From Vitis vinifera (Eukaryota > Streptophyta > Magnoliopsida > Vitales > Vitaceae), in assembly GCF_030704535.1 (NCBI RefSeq), contig NC_081818.1, forward strand, positions 23,414,001 through 23,478,000: a DNA stretch of 64,000 nucleotides, read 5' to 3'. This document shows, piece by piece, positions 38,009-48,464 of the stretch. Position numbers and translations under genes: made by a program. A model generated the notes under the pieces. It was given only the letters and a program-made list of their open reading frames with translations, had not been told where the DNA came from and searched no databases. Position 1 is the stretch's first letter. Each line of letters starts with the position of its first letter.

Positions 38009-38350
38009 ATTAAAATATCCATTTAAATAAATCAAATAATAATTTAGTTTTATTTCTACTTTTATTTATTTTTAATTTTTAGCTATTAATATCTTACAAG
38101 AATTATTTCAATAATTTAAGAATAATATTAATTTTTTAATAATTTAACACTAACCACCATTACTAAATTTATTTAAATTAATTCATGCACACAATAATTA
38201 ATTCATGCACGTAATAATTAATTCTGTCTAATAATCTTCAAGTATAAAAACAGAAATATTTAATTTATAATACTATATAATTTATTGCAGAAATTTAAAC
38301 ATAATAACGCAAATATATGAATATGAAAAATTCGTTTATTGAAAATATAC
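37311..38350 (-). repeat. PMD leader intron, inverted copies of the AT-rich repeat
   Basis: The acceptor GATGCAG ends at 37311 and the donor GTATAT starts at 38350 (minus strand). The inside repeats the reverse complement of the transposase leader-intron unit: the complement of AGTAACAGTGAGTAT at about 37,447 and a similar copy at about 37,926, some 480 bp apart, with (TA)n runs at 37,480-37,535, 37,884-37,915 and 37,969-38,004. Confidence 0.7.
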
Positions 38351-38770
38351 CTTACAGAGAGTTGATGATTACAGGCTGGTTTACAGCAGAGGGATGACTC
38401 AGACTGAAAAAAGAAAATTGCAAGAGAAAATTTTTTGAACTTTCAAAATTTTGCATTCTCTAAATTTTTTCTGCTCTTGAAGCTCTCTTCCCGACTCTGC
38501 TTGATAAAGAAAGTTGAGGCTCTATTTATGGGCGAGGATTCGGATTTGAAATTCTATTGAATCTGCAATCTTGAAAAAGTTTGAAATCCATCACGTGTAG
38601 AGACAGTTGGGTAATGAAGTCTGCAGAGGGAGAATTTATTTTCTTTGTCAAAGACTTGAAAAGAGAAAAATTCACTTTACTTTCCCATCCTCCACGTTGC
38701 TTGCCAAGTAGTAGAAAGTAGACAAATACTACTATTCACTACTATTCATGACTTTTGATGTGACTTTTGA
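38351..38770 (-). promoter_or_regulatory. PMD promoter and leader exon, possibly virus-derived
   Basis: On the minus strand a CACGTG box (38597-38592) is followed by a TATA-like CATAAATAGA (38530-38521), a leader of about 145 bases beginning near 38,495, and a donor at 38351/38350 (GTAAG/GTATAT). The stretch lies directly downstream of the caulimovirid reverse-transcriptase fragment, on the same strand, where such viruses place their main promoter. I see no tRNA-Met primer-binding site nearby. The viral origin is inference. Confidence 0.5.
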
Positions 38771-38796
38771 TGCTCAGTCCATATAGGTGTATTTTT

Positions 38797-39030
38797 CTAA
38801 GTATTTTATATAAGGGTTCATTCTCAAATCTTTGAAGTAATCAGAAACATAATTTAAACAACCTAAAAATCTTTGCAATTGTTTTTTATCTTTTATTTCA
38901 TCTTTATTCTATTTTTGAATCGGTTTTGTTTTTCCTTGAAAAATTTCATGTCCTAAAAATCTAATTTTTGTTTGAAATAATTTTATTTTTGGAGCAGAAC
39001 AAGCCATTACATGTGCTTTAATGACATTGA
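38797..39030 (-). pseudogene. endogenous caulimovirid reverse transcriptase fragment
   Basis: About 75 codons in one minus-strand frame read like the C-terminal part of the caulimovirid (florendovirus- or petuvirus-like) reverse transcriptase. Visible blocks are SAPKIKLFQTKIRFLGHEIF and LQRFLGCLNYVSDYF. The frame is broken by TAG at 38911-38909, and several residues seem to be missing just after that point. The rest of the polymerase, RNase H and all other viral genes are absent, so it cannot make a virus. It lies inside the MULE between palindrome array 3 and the PMD promoter. Confidence 0.78.
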
Positions 39031-39069
39031 AAATATATATTTTTAATTTGAGATTTTAAAATTTTTTTT

Positions 39070-39525
39070 TTCACGGGAACTCGTCTCTACGAATTCCCTT
39101 GAAGATTTTTTTTTAAAAAAATATTTTTTTTTCATGGGAACTCGTCTCTACGAATTCCCTTGAAGATTTTTTTTTTAAAAAAAATATTTTTTTTCATGGG
39201 AACTCGTCTCTTGAAAAGACGAGTTCCTTGAGGAATATTTTTTATTTTTTTTATTTTTTTTATAATTTGGGAATGTTTTTTTAAACAATTTTTTTTTCAT
39301 GGGAAATGGGAACTCGTCTCTTCAAGAGACGAGTTCCCATGAGGGATTTTTTTATTTTCTATTTTTATTTTTTATATAATTTGGGAATTTTTTTTTTCAT
39401 GGGAACTCGTTTCTTGAAATAGACGAGTTCCCTTGAGGAATTTTTTTTTTTTTTTATAATTTGGGAATTTTAAAAAAAATATTTTTTTTTCCATGGGATT
39501 TTTTTTTATTTGGGATTTTTTTTTT

Positions 39526-39561
<36 letters not shown>

Positions 39562-40349
39562 CATGGAAGTTCCCTTGAGGAAATTTTTTTTTTAATTTGG
39601 GAATTATTTTTTTCCATGGCGAATTGTTTTTTTTTTTTTTTTTTTAATTTGGGAATTTAAAAAAAATATATATATTTTTTCATGGAACTTGTCTCTTTAA
39701 GAGACGAGTTCCCTTGAGGAACTTTTTTTTTCTTTTTTTTTTTTTAATTTGGGAATTTTTATTTTTAAAAAATATTTTTTTTTCCATGGGAACTCGTCTC
39801 TTGAAGAGACGAGTTCCCTTAAGGAATTGCCTTTTTTTTCTTTTTTCTTTTTTTTAATAATTTGGGAATTTTTTTAAAAAAAAATATATATTTTTTTTCA
39901 TGGAACTCGTCTCTTGAAGAGACAAGTTCCCTTGAGGATTTTTTTTTTTTTTTAATTTGGGAATTTAAAAAAATATATATATATATTTTTTTCATAGGAA
40001 CTCATCTCTTGAAGAGACGAGTTCCCTTGAGGAATTGTTATTTTTTTTTGTTTGAGGAATTTTTTTTTCCATGGGAACTCGTCTCTTGAAGAGACGAGTT
40101 CCCTTGAGGAATTGTTTTTATTTTATTTTTTTATTTTATAATTTGGGAATTTTTTTAAAATATATATATATATATTCATGGAACTCGTCTCTTCAAGAGA
40201 CGAGTTCCCTTGAGGAATTGTTATTATTATTATTTTTTTAATTTGGGAATTTTTTTTATAAAAAAATATATATTTTTTTTCATTGAACTTGTCTCTTTGA
40301 AAATACGAGTTCCCTTAAGGAATTTTTTTTTTTATAAATGGGGAATTTT

Positions 40350-40410
<61 letters not shown>

Positions 40411-40499
40411 TTTTTTTTCATGGAACTCGTCTCTTGAAGAGACGAGCTCCCTTAAGGAATTTTTTTTTCTTTTTTTTTTTTATAAATGGGGAATTTTTT

Positions 40500-40563
<64 letters not shown>

Positions 40564-40640
40564 CATGGAACTCATCTCTTGAAGAGACGAGTTTCCTTTT
40601 GAAATTTTTTTAAAATCGTCTTTTGAAAAGACGATTTCAC
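39070..40640. repeat. palindrome array 3 (right)
   Basis: About fourteen palindromes or parts, at roughly 39,075, 39,138, 39,199, 39,306, 39,400, 39,684, 39,788, 39,900, 40,000, 40,074, 40,180, 40,285, 40,425 and 40,565. The first two are damaged (GGGAACTCGTCTCTACGAATTCCC). Spacers are T-rich with 'aatttgggaattttt', the complement of the spacer in array 1, so this array is the inverted partner of array 1. It runs into the right inverted repeat. Confidence 0.92.
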
Positions 40641-40805
40641 CTTTTGAAATTTGAAAAGATGATTTTAATTTTAAAAAAATTTATCCGTTCACCCTCTCTC
40701 CTCTCTCCTAGGTGGCAAAAATTACCATATATTTGTAATAACTTCTTCTACTACAATAATTTAAGCATAACTTTTTAAAATTACCGTACTATTGAGAAAA
40801 GTCTC
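40573..40805 (-). repeat. right terminal inverted repeat of MULE
   Basis: Reverse complement of 27667-27915 with small differences. Landmarks read on the + strand: AAAAGACGATTTCACCTTTTG, CACCCTCTCTCCTCTCTCC, TTACCATATATTTGTAATAAC and CCGTACTATTGAGAAAAG. Confidence 0.88.
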
Positions 40806-40814
40806 TTTATTTGG
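40806..40814. repeat. target-site duplication, right copy of MULE
   Basis: TTTATTTGG is identical to 27658-27666. The sequence that follows (GATTGATTTGCTGTGAG and onward) should be the continuation of the pre-insertion unit that ends at 27,657. Confidence 0.85.
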
Positions 40815-41229
40815 ATTGATTTGCTGTGAGCTACCTACGAGTACACTTCCCCTTCTAACCTCTTTATTTTTGTTTTGTTTTCATTTTTTAGGTTTTTTTT
40901 TTTTTAGTTTCAACTTGTTGTATATTTGTTAGTTGTATATGATAGTTGAATATTTTATTTGTTTTATTTTTTATTTTTTTTATTTTGCAAACATTCTATT
41001 CATATATTTCTCTTTGAGTTTTCTATTCACTATGAATATTCTATTTATGTATATTTGCTTTTAAGTTTTTATTCATCTATATATTTATTGTAAATTGTAA
41101 GTAGTTCTCACTTGTTTTATTGATGTTAAAGTTATTCATTTTTATATACTATCCATGTTTTCATGTAGTAATGTTTTTTTTAAAACAATAATTCATGTTC
41201 TTTTGATTTCTTTCAATAAATCTTCCAAA

Positions 41230-41570
41230 AAAAAATTTCAAATAAAACTATCCAAAACTAATTTTTAAATAGAATAGATTAGTCTAGAAAATTTCTTTTT
41301 AGTAAATAAAGAAGGTCCCGAAAATCATTTTCTAATAAAACAACCCATAATTTTTTTTTCAGTAAATAAAATAATTCATAAAATCAACTTTAAAATAAAA
41401 TAGTCTAGAAAAATTCTTTTTAGTAAATAAACTAGCCCAAAAATTATTTTTTTTAATAAAATTGCTCAGAAGTGTTTTTAGTTAAATCGTTCAAAGAATT
41501 GATTTTTAAATAAAATTTCTCAAAAAATCTTTTTTACTAAATAAAAATTGTCCAAAAACTTGTGCATACA
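41230..41570. repeat. degenerate tandem repeat of about 60 bp
   Basis: Loose copies of 'ttttagtaaataaa...', 'ccaaaaat' and 'tttttaataaaat' occur about every 55-65 bp. The array abuts the copia fragment on the left. No coding content. Confidence 0.6.
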
Positions 41571-41575
41571 AATTT

Positions 41576-42410
41576 AACGAAATCATTCTTGTGGTATTTT
41601 TGGCTTATCACAAAAGGCATATATTGATAAAGTGCTTAGTAAATTTGGCATGAAGGATTGTGCACAATGAGATACCCCCATTACTAAGGTTGATAAATTC
41701 AATTTGCTTCAATACCCAAAGAACGAAATTGATAAGAAAGAGATGTAGAACATCCCTTATGCATCAATAGTAGGAAGTCTCATGTATGCTCAAGTTTGTA
41801 ACGTGTCTAGATATTGCGTACATAATTGGCATACTTGACAGATATTTAAGTAACCCAAGAATAATCCATTGGAAGGCAACAAAATGGGTCATGCAGTATC
41901 TACAGGGAATAGAAGATTTCAAGCTCACATATCGGAGATCTAATCATTTAAAGATCATAGGGTATTCCGACTTCAACTTTGCTAGTTGCATTGATAGCAA
42001 AAGATCCACTTATGTTAGCTAAAGGAGTTGTCTCATGGAAGAGTGTTAAGCAATTACTTATAGCCATTTTCACCATGAAAGCATAATTTATAACTTGTTA
42101 TGAGGCATTGAACCAAACAATATTGTTGTAGAATTTTATCACTAGATTGCGTATTATTGATAACAAAGTTGTAGAATTATATTCTAAGAACAACATAAGC
42201 TTGTCAAAATCAAAGCATATTAACTTGAAGTTTTTAGTTGTTAAAGAGAGAGTTCATAGTTTTTAGGTGTCTATTGAACACACTAGTACAAACTTCATGA
42301 TTGTAGATTCACTTACCAAAGGTGTACCACCTAAAGTATTTCATGAGCATGTGGCTTATATGGGTGTGGTTCATCTTAGTGATACGCTTGTGTGGTGGGA
42401 GTTTGTTGAT
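41576..42410 (+). pseudogene. Ty1/copia polyprotein remnant (reverse transcriptase end and RNase H)
   Basis: Decayed coding text reads GIFGLSQKAYIDKVLSKFGMKDCA, then YPKNEIDKKEM, IPYASIVGSLMYAQ, PRIIHWKATKWVMQYLQG, LTYRRSNHLKIIGYSDFNFA, SKSKHINLKFLVVKERV and LTKGVPPKVFHEHV. This is the C-terminal third of a copia pol. Several stops and frame changes interrupt it. The 5' part, integrase and 5' LTR are missing. A polypurine tract and LTR follow at 42,835. Confidence 0.85.
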
Positions 42411-42834
42411 TGATGTTCATTAGTTAATGATATGTTTTCTTATCAGACTTAAGTATCATTCTTGTTTTGCTTATTGAAAACTCTGAAATAAAGTTATATT
42501 CTTTCAATTGCAGTTTTGCATAAAGTTTGAAAGTGTGTTGAACTCTTTTGAGTTATAAAGTTGGACCAATTGGAAATAGGCATGATATGAGATCACTTTA
42601 CATGAAATTTTCATGCTACACATCCATACTTGATCTATGTTGTTGATTGTATTAACGTGGTGATCATTGATGGGTTTATAGTTACGAAACATGTAATGAA
42701 GATCACTTTGATTCTATATTGGTATAATTAATGGACCAGATTGTTTTGATATGCTTATGGTTAAGATAGCAAATATTGAACTCATTTTTGTAATGTTCAA
42801 TTGTTTAATGACATATGTGACCAAAGTGGGAGAT

Positions 42835-43320
42835 TGTTAAATATTTTGGTAATTATGGGCGTACATATTAACACATAGCACATTAAGCTATCTTATTTTT
42901 GAGCCTAATTAAATGTGATCAATTAAGTTAATGATGAACCTTTAAAGCATCTATATATATATATATGGACTGTATGGGTTTTGCAATGTGTAGAAACCAA
43001 TTTTATTTTATTTATTAATGATGAACCAATAAATAAAATAAAATGAAATAATAAGGGGTATAATAGAGTTATGGTCCCCAATCTAAATGAAAGTAAATAG
43101 AAAAATTGTTATTTATTCACATTCCATCAGTGAGTTATTTCGATGTTACAATACTCGTTTCAGATGGGGAAGAAAAGACCCAAATACATAATTTCAATTG
43201 TTTCAAGTATGTCTTCTGATATTATTATTATCCTATAGATTTAACATGAGATTCTAGCATTTATATTGTTTAGATGATCATATTTTATAATCATTTTATA
43301 TGATTTGTGATTCTCCAACA
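42835..43320 (+). mobile_element. copia 3' LTR
   Basis: The tract CAAAGTGGGAGAT is followed by TGTTAAATATTTTGG, a common copia LTR start. A TG...CA unit of about 486 bp ends at TCTCCAACA. No second copy lies in the window, so the left edge of the element is lost and no target-site duplication can be checked. Confidence 0.65.
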
Positions 43321-44440
43321 GAAAAGAGACAACAAAAGCAACTTCGTTTCATTAAAATAAACGGAACAATTTTGACATTTTCTTCTAAAAAAAATAAAAA
43401 ATGAAAGGAAGACAATGGGGAATCCATTTTTGTAAGCTTAAAAAGGCAAAATACATTTGAAGAAGTAGTAAATCTATAGTTGACCTTTTAAAATCAATTC
43501 GCATTATGTATCTTCAAAGCTCGTCATAACTTAAAGAAAATATTCATGGAAGGAAGGATACCTTGTTCAGCCTCCAAATAATACCATTCAAAAATTGAAC
43601 TTTCCATTCAAAGCAACAGGGGATAAGCCAAGTCAATGTAGCTGAAGCCCACCCCAGCAATTAACCTCTCTTAACCTTTTTTAAAATCTTAGTCTATAGC
43701 CCGAGTTTTATAATTGAAAAATAACAAAAATATGAGATAAATAAAAAAATTATAAAGGAAAGGTTAAAAAAGAAATAAAATAAAATAAAAATAATGTTCC
43801 CTTTCAGAGAAATGCAATTGCAAAGCACCAACCCACCATAGGGTTAGGTTGGTCGTTCTCAATTAAATATTGCATTAGCATTATAAAATATTGTCACGTG
43901 ATATATGTGATTTTAGCACCCAAAAAACGTGATATTGTGATTTGTAGTCAAAATTTATCATACTTTTACTTTTATTAAATTAAATGTTTATTAAACATAA
44001 TTTCAAATATATAACTAACTAAATTTAGATCTTTTTAACTTTTGATAATAATATCAAATATTTATGGACTAAATTTAGGTCATTTAATTTTTTAATAAAA
44101 ATTAATAAATTAATAATTTATATTAAGAGCTTATTTGTTAGGAATTTTAGAGGATTACAGATATTTTGTAAACTATCATTTTAAAGAAATTAAATATTTA
44201 ATAAAATTATAAAAATTATTATTTTTATTATACATCATAATATAAAAAATATTATTAAATTATTTTGCTCGTATCCAAGCGCTTAGTAAATCTTTCCTTA
44301 AAGCATTTTTAATAAAATCACAAGTCTTAGAGCCCATAAAACTTTTAGATAGGTTGTAAATGTTTTTATTTAAAAAATTAAAGTTGTGGTGAAAAAAGAA
44401 CTAAAAGAAATATATTATAATATGCATATATATATATATA

Positions 44441-44478
<38 letters not shown>

Positions 44479-45445
44479 AATTATTTTTATATTTTTTAAT
44501 AGTAAATATTGATATATAATATAATTTTTATTTCAAACAAAGGATATTAAAAAATAATATGCACTTCAATTTATTTTTCATATATTTTATAAAATAAATA
44601 TAAATATAAATATAATATAACATATCTTATCATATATATTATTTTATAATTTAGTGTTTATTAAAGATAAATTCAATATCACATTCTATGGAAAATGATA
44701 TCGTAAAACATGTATTTATTTTTTTAATGAAATATAATATATTAAATTTAATATATATATATATATATATATATTTAAAAAAATTGGACTTTTTTTTTAA
44801 AATTTATTATAAAATAAGATATTTTTTAAAAACATATTTTAATCTTTTTAATTATTTTCTTAACCAAAATAAAAACTCAACGATTCCTTCTACAAATGAA
44901 ACATCGCTTTCGGAACGGGTATTAGGACGGTAACCGTAAAATAGAACGGTACAAGCTTTTAAACGGTTAACAAGGGAGGCTGATTTATGATACTCTAATC
45001 CTGAGATTAAGGGTGGGTTGCATTTTCCTGATTGGCAAAAGCCCTGGAAGTGGGAAGCACGAAATACCAATAAAAGCCCTACTTTTACACAGAATGACCA
45101 AAGAGCCCATCATACAGATGGGTGTCGTTCAAGGTCTACCGTAGAGGATCCGGCCGCCAAAAATGACCTAAGTCTTCTGTCAATTGAAGCAAGCAAATAG
45201 AAAAACAAAAACCACTTCCCAAAACGAATTCTCATTTCTCCTTTCGCTTCAAGAAATCTGAAGTTTGAGAACCCAAACAAGAAGTCCTTTTCAGCGATTT
45301 CTTCATTCCTTGTTAATTGGAAAGTCTGAAATTGTTCAGAGTATAAGACCTCCCACAAACTCTCTTCATTTTCATTCTTCCCAAAACAATGCCTTCTTGA
45401 TTCCCTTAGATTTTTCGGATTCGGCTCGGACCAGCGGTTTTCTTC
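43321..45445. other. intergenic DNA before the carrier gene
   Basis: Very AT-rich to about 44,870, with (TA)n at about 44,424-44,473. From about 44,930 composition becomes balanced and holds the promoter and 5' leader of the carrier gene. It includes several CCGT/CGGT words (GGTAACCGTA, AACGGTTAAC) of the kind bound by MYB factors. No separate gene is recognised. Confidence 0.45.
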
Positions 45446-45723
45446 ATGGATTCGTCTGTTACTCGAGCTCAAGCCTTCGGACAAGCCGAGATTAACTGGG
45501 ACAAGTACGATTTTATCTCGATTTGTTTCTTTAATTAATTTGTTTTTGCTTGGTTGATTCTTGATTCTGTGTTAATTGTGATTTTTTTCGTCTCTTTATA
45601 TTGCCAATGAGTAGGGGAAATGTTGGATTTTTATGATCTGTTTGGTTGCGAAGAAAGGGAACGAAAAGAAGGGGAACTTTTATACGCTGAGTTTTGTCGT
45701 TCTCTCTCTCCCTCTTCCTCTCT

Positions 45724-45765
<42 letters not shown>

Positions 45766-48401
45766 CTCTCTCTTTTGTGTTTGGGGGGAGGGGGAGGGGG
45801 AGGAGTTGGTTTAGGGTTCAATCTTGAATGCAGAATAAATGGGAATTATTACGTCGAATTGAGTTTGGAGGTATTTGAAATAGAATGCTTCCATTGTGTA
45901 GGAGACACACAAACCTATGCCACAGCCAATGGAATGGGACCTTCTTTTCTTCTGCTTCTTCTTCTTGTTTTTTTCATTTGATCATTTTTTTTATTTTGTT
46001 ATAATTTTTTTGTTTGAAGAGTTTCGAAAAATGGTGCCAAACTATTTTCTTATTACCATTTTATATGGTGGCCAACATTTTTTATCATGGCTTCAATTGT
46101 CAATGGATTTTTATCAATAGCACTATGTAAATGTTTTTGATACCCCTCCACACTGCTACATATTTCATGCATACAGGGGGTTCTTTAGCTTGTTCACTAA
46201 ACATATCCAAGAAAACACAGATAGTTCTTCTTGTGGCAAATTACGAAAGGCATCAAGCATATTAGACCTAATTTTCTGAGTAGGTGCTATCTGTATTATT
46301 TGGTTGGTACAACTATAGAAAGCTCATGGGGTTAGCTAGCCTGCATGAACTTTGACTAAAATATGGTGGCAACATGGTTTCCGAAAACATGCAAGATTTA
46401 GTTTGTATTTATTGAAAAGGTGGACTTGAAGGAGTCAATAAAATTTTGGGGCCTATTCATTACTAGGCCTTTCAATTCACTACGTTTTGGACAATCTAGG
46501 TAAGCAAATAAAAACATGGATTTATTAAATCAATTCTTCCCTGGTTTGTAGGTGTTCCTTGAAATGAGGTCATCTTACACATTTTGTCTATTTACACTTT
46601 TTGAATCCTTTGAGGATTGATATTTTTATCTTGTTCCCTTAAGCACTCTATTTCTATTTCCCATTTTATTGTGTGATTTTTATATCTGTAAGTTCTATGC
46701 TTATGCATTTTACCTAATTCTGCAGGCTTGATAAAACTAAGTTTTATGTCGTAGGAGCAGGCCTCTTTACGGGGCTTACAATGGGGTTGTACCCAGTCTC
46801 TGTTATAAAAACCAGGCTGCAGGTTGCTTCAGGGGATGCTGTTGAGAGAAATGCATTTTCTGTTATCAAAGGCATACTGAGAATGGATGGGATTCCTGGT
46901 TTGTACAGAGGGTTTGGCACGGTCATCACTGGTGCAGTTCCTGCCAGGATTATTTTCCTTACAGCTTTAGAGACTTCTAAAGTGGCTGCTTTCAAGATGG
47001 TTGAACCATTTAAGCTATCTGAAACTACCCAGGCAGCTGTAGCAAATGGAATTGCTGGCCTGACTTCGGCACTTTTTTCTCAGGCTGTCTTTGTTCCAAT
47101 TGATGTGGTATGTTGTTCATGCTCTTTTTCAGGCATTTTCTTGTCCAGTCACTTGTAGCATGTTGCTTGTTTGAGGGATAAAGTTCTGGGTGTCTGGGTT
47201 TTGAAATTGCATGGCTTCTCTTGCCAGGGTGAGGTACTCTGCCATCTGCACTATTAGGACCCAAAAAGGAACTTTTAATGTCTAATTATCTTCAATGTGT
47301 GGCCAGGTTGATATTAGTCCACAATTGCTTAGATCTAACTATTAGAATGCAGTTTTGCGGGTACTTTCATTTGAATAGTGATTTTCAATCCCGAATTTGG
47401 CATTTTTTCATATTTACACTGCTTAAAAACACAGAACAGAATTTTCCTTGAGATGCTAATTTGAGCCTAGCCATAGCTGGGGCTTAGGATAAACTCACCC
47501 AAACCAATAAGAGGGATAATATAAATGTTAATTTTCATCACAATTGATTCTATTTGGCTTAGCCAAAGTTGATGGTGCAAGGATATTTAGACCATGAATA
47601 TGTGATTCAAGTTGACATTAGTTTGCATTGGCACAAATCTGACTATTAGAATGCGGTTCTGTGGGGCATTTTGAATGCTATTTTCAATCACAAATTTGGC
47701 ATATTTTGATATTTACTCTGCTTAAAAATATGCATGAGAATTTACCTTGTGATGCTAATTTGAACCTAGCATTTGGGTGGGGTTTGGGAATTGAGATGCT
47801 AATTTTCATCATAATGGATTCTATTCAGGTTAGCCAAAAGTTGATGGTACAAGGATATTCAGGCCATCAGAAGTATAATGGGGGCCTGGATGTTGCTCGT
47901 AAGATTATAAAGTCTGATGGCATTCGGGGGTTATATAGAGGTTTTGGTCTATCTGTTATGACTTATGCACCATCTAGTGCTGTATGGTGGGCAAGTTACG
48001 GTTCAAACCAACGATTCATCTGGAGGTGAGACATGCTTGTTTTATTTTCTTCTTTTCTTTTCTATACAATGCTAAATACTTTGAAAGAGCTCATTTGCTA
48101 TCTGGTACTGTATGGTTGGGATTCCATGTTTCTATTGATGCTAATCTTTTGAAAGAGCCACTAACAATAATTCTCTGACTTCAAAATGTGCATGCTTAAA
48201 ACTTAGTTAATGGACTTTAAATTCCACTGCTGTGCTAAACCTGGATAATGGAAATGGTAGTCAGTCAGGATGAATTCATAGATTGGGAGGAACTGAGTTT
48301 TTGTGACTCTGGTTTGATTGTTGGGCTTGATGACAACTAGGAAGGGCCAGAGGCTATGTAATTCTCAAGTGTGGTCTAAATAAATAATCTAGATTATTAT
48401 A

Positions 48402-48464
<63 letters not shown>

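Larger units (their letters stand above)
27667..40805. mobile_element. complete Mutator-like element with transposase and PMD gene
   Basis: The element is about 13.1 kb. Its ends are inverted: the left GGACTTTTCTTAATAGTACGG matches the reverse complement of the right end ending CCGTACTATTGAGAAAAGTCTC. The match continues through 'ttatgcttaaattattgtag' and the AGAGGAGAGA stretch for about 240 bp. Contents from left to right: palindrome array 1, MUDR transposase (+), palindrome array 2, PMD gene (-), a caulimovirid fragment and promoter, palindrome array 3. The two genes converge. Their long leader introns carry the same AT-rich repeats in opposite orientation, so the element is close to mirror-symmetric in layout. 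Both genes are broken, so it is probably no longer autonomous. Confidence 0.88.

Noticed and set aside
27880..40640. Regularly spaced palindromic repeats that resemble a CRISPR array
   Set aside because: This is plant DNA, the spacers are poly(A/T) and TA runs rather than unique sequences, repeats vary in sequence and spacing, and no cas genes exist.
45531..45981. Open frames rich in SLSLSL or RERERE
   Set aside because: Translation of the (CT)n tract in intron 1 of the carrier gene; the spliced exons are found elsewhere.
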